Source: Palsa-1392 sp963819975
Lineage (GTDB): Bacteria; Verrucomicrobiota; Verrucomicrobiia; Chthoniobacterales; UBA10450
Direction of reading: 5' to 3'
Assembly (NCBI GenBank): GCA_963819975.1
Contig: CAWFYE010000011.1
Span: 1-64,000 of the forward strand
DNA length: 64,000 nucleotides
The notes beneath the pieces are model-generated. The model was not told where the DNA came from and searched no databases. It saw only the letters and a list, made by a program, of their open reading frames with translations. The translations under genes were made by a program, and so were the position numbers. The first letter of the stretch is position 1. Each line of letters starts with the position of its first letter. This document shows, one piece after another, positions 44,540 to 52,964 of this stretch.

Positions 44540-46315
44540 ATGAAATCGCTCCGCCGTCTTTTCTACATCGCCTTGCTCTCCTTTAGTCTGGCCCTGCCGG
44601 CACTGTCGGAGGAAGGAGCGACGAAAAAAGCGGCCGAGGATTTCGACAAACTGGCGCTCGACTACACCAGCGGCTACCTCGCAGCCCGGCCTCTCCAAGG
44701 GGTGGCGCTCGGCTTTCACCAATACGACGGCAAGATCGGCGACTTCAGCCGGCTCGCGATCGATGCCGAGGTGGAACGCCTAAAGCGCTTCCAGGACGAG
44801 TTGGGCAAACTCGATCCGGACAAACTGAGCAAAGGCGCCAATATCGATCGCCGCATCCTGCAGGCGGCGATCGCCGGCGAACTCTTTCAGATCGTCGAGG
44901 TGGGCGTTTTCGAGAAAAACCCGATGGTTTACGCCGGCGCGCTGAATGTCAACATTTACATCAAGCGCGATTTCAAGCCCTTGGAAGACCGGGTGCGCGA
45001 CATCGTGACGATCGAGGACCAGGCCGCCAATATCATGACCGCGGCGAAGACAAACCTGGTGCCAGTCTTGCCCAAGCCCTACGTCGAGCTGGCGATCCAG
45101 ATCGCCAACGGTTCGGCCGATTTCCTGGAAAAGGACTTGGCCGCCGCGCTTAAGGACGTGAAAGACGAGCCGCTGATGGCCGCGTTTCAGGACTCGAACA
45201 AAAAAGCGGCCGAGGCGCTCCGTGATTTTGCTGGGTGGCTGACGAAAGAAAAACTGCCAAAGGCGACGCCGGATTTCGCAGTCGGCGCAGAGAAGTATCA
45301 AAAAATGCTCGCCGGAACGGAGCTGGTCGACCTTCCGCCGGACAAGGTGCTCGCCATCGGGCTGCAACGTTTGAAAGAGGAGCAGCAGATCTTTGCGAAT
45401 GCGGCCAAGATCATCGACCCGAAGAAGCAGCCGATCGAAGTCTTCAAACAAATCCAGAACGAACATCCCAAACCGGGTGAACTGGTTGCGGACGTGGCCA
45501 AAGACCTCGACAAGATCCGACAATGGGTGATCGACCATCACATCGTCGCGATCCCGTCTGATGTGCGCCCGACCGTGACCGAGACGCCGCAGTTTGATCG
45601 GGCCACAACCTTTGCCTCGATGGACACCCCGGGACCGTTCGAGAAAAAGGCGACCCAAGCCTACTACTACGTCACGCCGACGGAGGAATCCTGGAGTGAA
45701 AAACAAAAAAACGAGTGGCTGACTTCATTTAATTATTACACGACCGATGTCGTCTCGATCCACGAGGCCTACCCCGGACACTACGTCCAGTTTCTGCACC
45801 TCAACGCCTCGCCTGCGACGCAGGTGGAAAAGATTTTCAACAGCTACGCCTTTGTCGAAGGCTGGGCGCACTACACCGAGAAAATGATGCTCGACGAAGG
45901 ATTTGGAAGCGTGCCAAACCCGACGCCCGAAGAAAAAGTGCGAGCCGCGAAATACCGCATGGCGCAGGCCGACGAAGCGCTCCTCCGCCTCTGCCGGCTC
46001 TGCGCTTCGATCAAGATGCATACCCAGGGTATGTCGGTCGCTGAGGCGGCGAAATTTTTTCACGAAAACTGCTACTACGAAGACAAGCCCTCCTTTTCGG
46101 AAGCAATGCGCGGCACCTACGATCCCGGCTATCTCAACTATACGTTAGGCAAACTCCAGATCCTGAAACTGCGCGATGATTACAAGGCGCAGGAAGGAAC
46201 AAATTTTTCGCTCGAGAAATTCCACGACGAAATGCTGAACCACGGCGCGCCGCCCATCCGTCTCCTGCGCGAGATCATGCTCAAGGACGACGCAAAGTGG
46301 GACGCGGTCCTGTAG
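44540..46315 (+). CDS. DUF885 family putative metallopeptidase
   Basis: This 591-aa exported protein (signal peptide ending LPALSEE) contains the DUF885 metal motif SIHEAYPGHYVQFLHL (HExxxGH) and a downstream FVEGWAHYTEKMML, which supplies the expected Glu. FHENCYYEDKPSFSEAMRGTYDPGYLNYTLGKLQI is the conserved C-terminal part. The family looks like zinc carboxypeptidases of the M32-like clan, but substrates are mostly unknown. The TAG stop (46313-46315) is formed by the opening GTAG of the REP/BIME-like element. Confidence 0.87.
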   Translation: MKSLRRLFYIALLSFSLALPALSEEGATKKAAEDFDKLALDYTSGYLAARPLQGVALGFHQYDGKIGDFSRLAIDAEVERLKRFQDELGKLDPDKLSKGANIDRRILQAAIAGELFQIVEVGVFEKNPMVYAGALNVNIYIKRDFKPLEDRVRDIVTIEDQAANIMTAAKTNLVPVLPKPYVELAIQIANGSADFLEKDLAAALKDVKDEPLMAAFQDSNKKAAEALRDFAGWLTKEKLPKATPDFAVGAEKYQKMLAGTELVDLPPDKVLAIGLQRLKEEQQIFANAAKIIDPKKQPIEVFKQIQNEHPKPGELVADVAKDLDKIRQWVIDHHIVAIPSDVRPTVTETPQFDRATTFASMDTPGPFEKKATQAYYYVTPTEESWSEKQKNEWLTSFNYYTTDVVSIHEAYPGHYVQFLHLNASPATQVEKIFNSYAFVEGWAHYTEKMMLDEGFGSVPNPTPEEKVRAAKYRMAQADEALLRLCRLCASIKMHTQGMSVAEAAKFFHENCYYEDKPSFSEAMRGTYDPGYLNYTLGKLQILKLRDDYKAQEGTNFSLEKFHDEMLNHGAPPIRLLREIMLKDDAKWDAVL

Positions 46316-46410
46316 ACGTTTCGCTCTGCGAAACGCGCGGCACCAAGCGGGGCCGCAAAATGGCCCGTTGGCGATGCTCACCCCCGCGCCTCCCAGAGCG
46401 AGGCGTCTAC
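46312..46410. repeat. REP/BIME-like inverted pair, copy 3
   Basis: GTAGACG (46312) opens a perfect GTTTCGC-TCT-GCGAAAC hairpin. The far end holds the complement of CGCCTCGCTCTGGGAGGCG followed by GTCTAC (CTAC at 46407-46410). Both flanking genes end inside it: the plus gene by TAG 46313-46315 and the minus gene by TAG 46407-46409. Confidence 0.8.
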
Positions 46411-47708
46411 ATTTCCTCCTCGCTCTCTTCTGGCTCAATCAACTCCGGCAACATCGGCTCGGGGTTATTCGGTGACTCCTCCACGTCGCGCAGCTTCTTG
46501 TTCAGCACCCGCGAACGCTGATCCACTTCGTCGATCTTGTTCGAGGCCTCCTGCAGCTTCTTCTTCACTCCATCGAGCACGCCGCCGAACTTTCCAAACT
46601 CCGTCTTTACCGCGGCGAGGAGATTCCAGACTTCGCTCGAGCGCTTCTGGATCGCGAGCGTGCGGAAACCCATCTGCAAACTGTTGAGCAACGCCGCCAG
46701 AGTCGTCGGCCCAGCGAAGATTACCCGGCTATCGCGCTGCACCTGCTCCACCAGGCCGACGCGCCGGATCGCTTCCGCATAAAGCCCTTCCGTCGGCAAA
46801 AACATGAGCGCAAAATCAGTCGTGCGCGGCGGATTGATGTATTTGCCGCAGATGTCCTTCGCGCTCTTGCGCAGGGCCATTTCCAGGTTCTTCATCGCCT
46901 CCTCTGTCGCGAGCGCGTCGGAGCTTTCCTGCGCCATCGTGAGGCGCTGATAATCTTCGATTGGAAACTTCGCATCGATCGGCAGCCAGACTGGCGCGCC
47001 GTTCTCGTCACCCGGCAGCCGGACCGCGAAATCAACCATCTCGCCGCTTCCCTCTTTTGTTTTCACGTTGCGGGCGAACTGCTCCTTGGTCAGCACCTGC
47101 TCGAGCAGGTTGCCGAGCTGCACTTCGCCCCAACCGCCGCGCGTCTTCACGTTCGTTAGGACGCGCTGTAGCCCGCCAACGTCGCTCGCCAGTTGCTGCA
47201 TCGCGCCCAGCCCCTGATGCACCCGTTCCAACCGTTCGCTCACGAGCTTGAACGATTCGCCGAGTCGTTTCTCGAGTGTGCCCTGCAACTTTTCGTCCAC
47301 GGTCGCGCGCATTTTTTCGATCTGCTGCGTGTTCTCCTCGCGTAATTCTTTTAGTCGCGAATCGACATTGTCCGTCAGCCGGCGGGCCTGTCCCGTAACC
47401 TGATCGAGCTGATCGCGCAGCATTCCGCTAATTTCGGTGAGCGATTTCAACGTCGTGTCGCTCACATTTTTCAAGGCGCCAGCGAGTTCTTCGCGTTGCG
47501 CCCTGGCCGCTCCCGCCGACTCCTCCCGGCTCCGGGAGAACTCGTCGCGAAACATTTTCTCTCCCCGTTCCTGCGCGTAATCGAACATTTCGAGTCGTCT
47601 GGCCAATTCCGACTCCGTGCCGTCACCACGCCGCGCGAGGACGAAAATGAGGGCCACGATTCCCGCACCGGCGATCAATCCGATCAGGGCGTAAAGCGCG
47701 GGACTCAT
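46407..47708 (-). CDS. rmuC: DNA recombination protein RmuC
   Basis: The start is set at MSPALYALIGLIAGAGIVALIFVLARR (one N-terminal membrane helix), leaving out a poorly supported 28-residue leader. A long coiled coil follows (about residues 35-170, with ARAQREELAGALKNVSDTTLKSL). The RmuC nuclease-like domain has GGWGEVQLGNLLEQVLTKEQFARNV, VWLPIDAKFPIEDYQRL, DICGKYINPPRTTDFALMFLPTEGLYAE and GPTTLAALLNSLQMGFRTLAIQKRS. RmuC limits inverted-repeat-driven rearrangement, a notable coincidence in a window rich in such repeats. The stop is supplied by the flanking element. Confidence 0.9.
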   Translation of the reverse strand: MSPALYALIGLIAGAGIVALIFVLARRGDGTESELARRLEMFDYAQERGEKMFRDEFSRSREESAGAARAQREELAGALKNVSDTTLKSLTEISGMLRDQLDQVTGQARRLTDNVDSRLKELREENTQQIEKMRATVDEKLQGTLEKRLGESFKLVSERLERVHQGLGAMQQLASDVGGLQRVLTNVKTRGGWGEVQLGNLLEQVLTKEQFARNVKTKEGSGEMVDFAVRLPGDENGAPVWLPIDAKFPIEDYQRLTMAQESSDALATEEAMKNLEMALRKSAKDICGKYINPPRTTDFALMFLPTEGLYAEAIRRVGLVEQVQRDSRVIFAGPTTLAALLNSLQMGFRTLAIQKRSSEVWNLLAAVKTEFGKFGGVLDGVKKKLQEASNKIDEVDQRSRVLNKKLRDVEESPNNPEPMLPELIEPEESEEEM

Positions 47709-47828
47709 CCACTGCGGGTACCAGAAAGCGCGTAGACATTCAAGCGACGCTCGTCCGCGTGATGACACCGACCAGGCCGGGCCGATTTCCAAGCCACCCG
47801 CCCATTCCGGTCGCCAGCCCGCCCGACT

Positions 47829-48485
47829 TTAGAGGATGCTGTAACTTTCGACGACAGCTACACCAATCGTGTTGTTCTTGCCGCGGACGATCGCAGTATA
47901 GTTGCCATCGGGTAGTGGTAATACCATGGCAGATTCACGGGTATCGGTGGGCGCCAGCCCAATTGCCTCAATCTCAGCCTGCTGCGAGCTCTGCCAATCA
48001 TCATTGACCATGAGCGTCGATCCATTCGCATCGTGCAACTCGAGGACCGGATCTTGCAGCGCGTTCGAGATTCCAAACGCAGCGAGCGACGGCCCGATGG
48101 CACGAATGACGGCCCGTCCGTTCGCCTGGCCGTTCCCCCCCATGATGAACCCGCCGATCATGACGTTGTCGTTTGTATCGACGAAACCGCGCGTGGAAAG
48201 GTTTGCCAGCTTCGATTTGGCGGCGAGGTCAAGATCGTAAATTTCGACCAGTCCGACGCCGGTAGACCCGTTTTTCCCACTCACGATCGCGGTATAAAGA
48301 CCAGGATCGAGGGTGGCAACGATGGCGGATTCCAAATCGTTCGTGGGCGGGATGGTGGTGGCGATAATTTCGGCTTCCTGATCAGTACGCCAGTTGTCGT
48401 TCGTCACGATGCTCCCGTCGGGATTATGCAGTTCGATGATGGGATCGGCGAGCGCTCCGGCCACACCGGCTGCGGTTAACGACGG
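47829..48485 (-). pseudogene. IGGF-repeat secreted protein, 5' end missing
   Basis: The minus-strand frame encodes about one and a half copies of the module found at the end of the 20115 hydrolase: PSLTAAGVAGALADPIIELHNPDG, YTAIVSGKNGSTGVGLVEIYDLD, NLSTRGFVDTNDNVMIGGFIMGG, VIRAIGPSLAAFG and NYTAIVRGKNN. It ends naturally at 47829. Upstream, homology stops abruptly at PSLT (near 48485), where RAIG is expected but SRR is found. The GTG at 48464 is merely the first in-frame start. The N-terminal catalytic or binding part is missing. Confidence 0.7.
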
Positions 48486-48493
48486 CCGTCTCG

Positions 48494-49477
48494 ATGGCAG
48501 GCCTTTGGGCCGGCGTCGAGGGCGATTACGCGAAGGCGGAAAAATTTTATCTCACCTACCTCCCGCGACTGCGCGCCGAACAAAAGAAAGGAACGATCAG
48601 CGCCGATTACCTGTCGGTCGCGCTCAATGGATATGCTCTCTTGCGCCGCGCCCAGGGTGACTCCAGGGAAGCGGAGAGTCTCCTGCGCGAGGAACTGACT
48701 CTGCTTGGAAACGTTTCCCCGGAAAAGAATAATCCCGGGGTCGCCGAAGCGATTCTCGCTTTGACTCTGGCCGACCAGGGAAAATTCGACGAGGCCATCA
48801 AGATTGTCCGCAAGAAAATCGCGGCGATCCGCCAGGGAAAACATGAGGGAAGTCCCGAGCTGGCCGCGAACCTGACCGGCTTGGGCAGTTTTCTCCTGGA
48901 GAATGGTCAGATCGGAGAATCGCTGGAAAATTTGCGCGAAGCTGAGGCCATTTACCGCGAGCTCTACATCGATACGAATCTGCAGCTTGGCGACAATATC
49001 CGCTTGCAGGCGCAAGCCCTTTTCGCGGAGGGCAAACACTCCGAAGCCGAAACCCGGATCAGTGAGACGTTGAAGATCTATCGGCCAGCGGCCAGACCGC
49101 AGTTTATCAATTACGCCACGGCTCTGATGATAGAGGGATTGATCTACGGCCAGACCGGCAGAGCGGATGAAGCGGAAAAGTTGCTGTGCGAAGCCGTCCG
49201 GATTCGGGCGGAGAATGTTCCCGAGACGCATTTCCTGCGCGCGACCGCCAACGGAGCACTCGGCGAATTCCTGACCGCGCAGGAGCGTTTCGCCGAAGCC
49301 GAGCCTTTCCTCCTCGCCAGCCACCAAAGTCTGGAAAGCTCACAGGCCGCGAATAGTCCGCGAACCCGCCTCGCCCTTGAGCGACTCGTTCGTCTCTACG
49401 AAGCTTGGAACAAACCCGACCAGGCCGCGCCCTACCAGGCGTTGCTAGGCAAACGAATCGGCGATGCTCAATTGTAG
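48494..49477 (+). CDS. TPR protein, probably the C-terminal part of a truncated Ser/Thr kinase
   Basis: This 327-aa frame consists of TPR units (GDYAKAEKFYLTYLPRLRAEQ, SVALNGYALLRRAQGDSREAESLLREEL, AILALTLADQGKFDEAIKIVRKK, GLGSFLLENGQIGESLENLREAEAIYREL). The arrangement and the end KPDQAAPYQALLGKRIG match the tails of verrucomicrobial TPR-type serine/threonine kinases. It begins mid-repeat (MAGLWAGVEGDYAKAEKF), and no kinase domain, signal peptide or ribosome site precedes it. The upstream DNA is another truncated gene, so this is likely a fragment, though it may be expressed. Confidence 0.6.
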   Translation: MAGLWAGVEGDYAKAEKFYLTYLPRLRAEQKKGTISADYLSVALNGYALLRRAQGDSREAESLLREELTLLGNVSPEKNNPGVAEAILALTLADQGKFDEAIKIVRKKIAAIRQGKHEGSPELAANLTGLGSFLLENGQIGESLENLREAEAIYRELYIDTNLQLGDNIRLQAQALFAEGKHSEAETRISETLKIYRPAARPQFINYATALMIEGLIYGQTGRADEAEKLLCEAVRIRAENVPETHFLRATANGALGEFLTAQERFAEAEPFLLASHQSLESSQAANSPRTRLALERLVRLYEAWNKPDQAAPYQALLGKRIGDAQL

Positions 49478-49538
49478 CCGGAGTCGTTGACCGCGTTTTT
49501 TCGCCAGTTCGCCCAGAGGTCACCGCCCCCGACTGCAA
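49474..49538. repeat. REP/BIME-like inverted pair, copy 4 (degenerate)
   Basis: GTAGCCGGAGTCGTTGACC at 49474 faces GGTCACCGCCCCCGACTGCAAC ending at 49538, an imperfect inverted pair with a T-rich centre. It lies between convergent genes and contributes the TAG stop (49475-49477) of the TPR gene. The right end has CAAC instead of CTAC. Confidence 0.55.
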
Positions 49539-49541
49539 CTG

Positions 49542-51591
49542 CTAGAAGCGGAGACGAAACCCGCCGTAAGCAGCGCGCCCGAGCGCCGGAAAGCCATAGA
49601 CCTCCGCGTAGCTCTCATTCGTTAGGTTAGCGACTCTTCCGAAGATCGTGAGATGCGGGTTGACGGCATACTCCGCGGCGAAATTGACGTAGGAATAATC
49701 TTCGATATCGAAATTCGGTCCGCCGAAATTCAACTCCTCGCGCGCGCTGACAAAGATTGCTTCCGCGGTGGTGCGCAGTTTTCCGAACCAAAGATACGAA
49801 CCGGAGACGTAGACTTGGTGACGCGGTCGGCGAGGCAGACGCGCGCCGGGCAACTGGGTGATGTCAGCCGCGGAGGTTTTCTCCGCGTCGAGATAAGTGT
49901 AGCTGGCGGAAAAAATGAGGTCGTTAAGAGGCCGGACCTCCAGCTCTGCTTCAACGCCTTGGGTACGGGCTGCGCCCAGGTTGAGGGTGTCGAAGAGTCC
50001 ATTGAAACCGATCAGATTCGTCAGGTTGTTGTGAAAATAGGTCGCCGAAAACTTGATTCGCTGCTCCCAGAAGTGTTGCTCGACGCCGACTTCCCAGCCC
50101 AGATCCTTTTCCGGCTCTAGCCCGAAATTGTTCCCGAAGATTTTGTCCTGGCTGCTCGGAGGACTGAATCCGGTCGCGACGCTCGTATGCACGATGGTGT
50201 CGGTGGGTGCAATTCGGTAACTACCGGCGAAGCGGTAGGTCCAAATACCCCCAAACTGGTTGAAGTGGTCGTAGCGCCCGCCTGCGACGAAAATCAGTTC
50301 CGGGCAAGGGCGTCGCGGTTGCCTCCAGGAAAACTGCCCGCTCCTCCGTGAAGTCACTGATGAAAGTCGGCTGCGAGCCGAAAATCTGCGATACGAACGG
50401 ACGCTCCTGCCCAGCATTGACTTGGTTGAAGAAAAAGCCCGAGGTCAATGTGAGCCACTTCGCCGGTCGGAAGTTATTCTGATAATCGATCGTCAGGCGC
50501 GTGAAGAGAGCGCGGGTCGGACCGACAAAGCCATCCTCGTTCGGATCGTTTACCTGCCGTTCCTCGTCGTAGGCGAAGATCAGCTTGTGCTCCCACTCCT
50601 CGGACGGTTTCCAGTCGATGTGAGGGGCGATCAACCAGCGCTCGGTTAGGAAATTATCGACCGGTTTGGGATCGAAAATCGTATTCGGGTTGCCGGTATC
50701 GGCCAGCGAGTAGGTAAAAAGGCTGCTGATCCGCAGCTGATCGTTAGGCGACCAGCCGACGTTGCCGATAAAGTTCGAGAACCGGTACTGGTTGTTGGGC
50801 CGGGCGTTATCGGTATCGAATCGGCTCGCCCCTAACGAATAGCCGATCGGCCCAAATTTTCCAGAGGCGGCGAGCGACTCGCGAAAGGTGTCGTAGCTGC
50901 CACCCTCGAAAATCACGCTCCCTTCCGGCGTCTCGCTTCCTTGCTTGGTGAAAAGCTGGATCACGCCCGCGAGCGCGCGCGGGCCGTAAACCGTGCTCTG
51001 CGGTCCGCGGACGACTTCGATTCGATCGATGTTGTCGATCGTGAGATCGGCAAAGTTGAAAAGTCCGGCGAGCCCCTGGTTGATCGGAACTCCGTCCAGC
51101 AGCACCTGGGTGTGCTCGCTGCGCAGTCCGCGAGTAAAGACTGAGGTAAGCTGACCAGCCGCGCCGCTCTGCACGACCGAGACGCCCGGCACGGCACGCA
51201 AGGCGTCGGCTACGCGCTCGACCTGCCGGTTCTCGAAATCCTGCGAAGTAATCACGCTCACGCTCGCTGGCACCTCCTCTTCCGGAATCGGGAGTCGCGT
51301 CGCACTGATCACCAGTTCAACGGTCTCGGGCGGAGCCGCGGCGTCCTGGGCAAGCGAATTGCCTAACGATATCGCGAAAACCAGGGAAGCAACGAGCCAG
51401 AAAAGCTCCGGGGAGCGCACCCGCCTCGCCGAAACGGTTCGCTCTGGCGGAGCCAAATCCAAATCAATCCGCCTTTTTCTCTCAGGGCCTCCGAAAAAAG
51501 TTCGTTTTGGCGAGGCGCCAAAACCGCCACGCGAGGCGCGTGCGCTCCCCAAAATTCGCGGCCAAGCCGCCCAGTCCTTCCATGACAACAT
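49542..51591 (-). pseudogene. btuB: TonB-dependent receptor (BtuB-like), frameshifted
   Basis: Two minus frames form one outer-membrane receptor. The first (to about 50300) has a signal segment (LFWLVASLVFAISLGNSLAQ), TonB box/plug start ETVELVISATRLPIPEEEVPASVSVI, plug motifs VLLDGVPINQG and RIEVVRGPQSTVYG, then barrel strands. Homology crosses at TPLP/ELIFVAGGRYDHFNQFGG into the second frame, which ends with the canonical aromatic C-terminus YGGFRLRF. One extra base in CCGGG (50299-50305) explains the shift. The cobalamin riboswitch upstream implies vitamin B12 uptake. True start is uncertain: the ATG at 51591 gives a long Arg-rich leader, and GTG at 51420 is more natural. Confidence 0.82.
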
Positions 51592-51696
51592 GACTATCTA
51601 CCTCCAATAAAAGAGAGGCGGACTCGTCACTTGCGCGGCGCTTTCGTCTCTCATTCTTCTTTTTTGCGAAGAAGTTTTGTCGCGCCGATCTCTGTT

Positions 51697-51745
51697 CCAG
51701 CCGGAGTCGGTGACTCCAGCCGCCAGGATCACCGATCCCGGCTAC
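51697..51745. repeat. REP/BIME-like inverted pair, copy 5
   Basis: CCAGCCGGAGTCGGTGACTCC and GGATCACCGATCCCGGCTAC form two back-to-back hairpins. On the minus strand the pair opens with GTAG and resembles the copy at 58012. It lies between the riboswitch aptamer and the receptor gene, where an expression platform would be expected. Confidence 0.65.
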
Positions 51746-51765
51746 AGCGGCACGAATGAGGTGGA

Positions 51766-51912
51766 GCGGGGCAAATATTCTGGCTCCTGGCTTAACCTTC
51801 TTCCCGCCTTCACCCCCGAACGCTGTCGGAGATTGGCTCATGGGAAGTCGTATCCAGTTACAGCAGCGCAACTGCTCCCGGTTCACACGGGATTTCTCGC
51901 GCCGATCCACTG
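51766..51912 (-). promoter_or_regulatory. cobalamin (B12) riboswitch
   Basis: Read on the minus strand, the leader contains AATCCCGTGTGAACCGGGAG, then CAGTTGCGCTGCTGTAACTG (51857-51876), and the B12-box-like AAGCCAGGAGCCAGA (51780-51794) preceded by GGCGGGAAGAAGG. The order and spacing match the cobalamin aptamer core. It stands about 170 bases upstream of the BtuB-like receptor, so high adenosylcobalamin should shut the receptor off. The limits given are approximate. Confidence 0.8.
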
Positions 51913-52022
51913 ATCAACCCCGAAAGCTTTCGAGGCTAAAATCGCAAAGAACTGGTCGATAAGTAGCGGCTTGCGCTTCCGCGCTCAAGATTTATCTGTC
52001 ACCTTCCTGTAAACCGCGCGTC

Positions 52023-52958
52023 GTGAACTCAATAAATCCCAATTTCCTCGTCACCGGCGGAGCCGGATTCATCGGCTCCAACCTCGTGCTCGCTTTGCAG
52101 GAAAAATTCCCGGAAGCGCAGCTCACGGTGATCGATGACTTTCGCTCCGGCGATTTCAAGAATCTGCGCGGCTATCGCGGGGATTTTGTGGCGGCTAATC
52201 TGGCTTCTTTGGATTGGCGCGAGCAATTCGGTGACGAAAAATTCGACGGCATTTTCCATCTCGCCTCGATCACGGATACGACACTGCACGCCCAGTTTCC
52301 GCAGGTCCACGACAACGTGGAAAGTTTTCGCCGCCTGCTGCGCTTCGCCCGCCCGCATAGCACTCCTGTCGTCTACGCCTCCTCGGCGGCGACTTACGGC
52401 GCGGCGAGTGGAGTGAACGTCGAATCGCATGAAGCGGCGCCGGCCAACGTCTACGCTTTTTCCAAGGCAATGATGGATAATCTGGCGCGACGGGCGGCGG
52501 AGGAGGATCGGGAATGGAAAATCGTCGGGCTCCGCTATTTCAACGTTTACGGTCCGCGCGAAGCGCACAAGGGCGTGCCGGCGAGCATGATTTTGCATCT
52601 CTCGCTGCAGATGAAGGAAGGAAAACGCCCGCGCATTTTCAAACACGGCGAGCAGAAGCGCGATTTCGTTTATGTGAAAGACGTCGTGCAGGGAACACTC
52701 CGCGCGATGGAGGCGGAGGAGAGCGGGATTTACAATCTCGGGTCGGGCCAGGCGCGCTCCTTCAACGAGTTGATCGCTATTCTGAATCAGACGTTAGGCA
52801 CAAATTTCGAGCCGGAATATTTCGACAACCCGCACGCCCATTACCAGAATCATACCGAGGCCGACCTGACGAATGTCCGGAAATCGTTAGGCTACGAGCC
52901 GCAATTTTCGCTGGAAAAAGGCGTGGCTGATTACATGCGCTGGTTGTATCCCGCCTAA
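52023..52958 (+). CDS. hldD: ADP-L-glycero-D-manno-heptose 6-epimerase
   Basis: The GTG start at 52023 gives 311 aa of the SDR-type epimerase HldD/RfaD. It has the NAD motif VTGGAGFIGSNLV, the substrate region FHLASITDTT, catalytic YASSAATYG and NVYAFSKAMMD (Tyr-x3-Lys), then LRYFNVYGPREAHKG and FKHGEQKRDFVYVKDVV. It converts ADP-D- to ADP-L-glycero-manno-heptose for the LPS inner core, which supports a diderm with heptose-containing LPS. Six bases separate its stop from the next gene. Exact 9-mer at 52884. Confidence 0.9.
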   Translation: MNSINPNFLVTGGAGFIGSNLVLALQEKFPEAQLTVIDDFRSGDFKNLRGYRGDFVAANLASLDWREQFGDEKFDGIFHLASITDTTLHAQFPQVHDNVESFRRLLRFARPHSTPVVYASSAATYGAASGVNVESHEAAPANVYAFSKAMMDNLARRAAEEDREWKIVGLRYFNVYGPREAHKGVPASMILHLSLQMKEGKRPRIFKHGEQKRDFVYVKDVVQGTLRAMEAEESGIYNLGSGQARSFNELIAILNQTLGTNFEPEYFDNPHAHYQNHTEADLTNVRKSLGYEPQFSLEKGVADYMRWLYPA

Positions 52959-52964
52959 CCGAAG

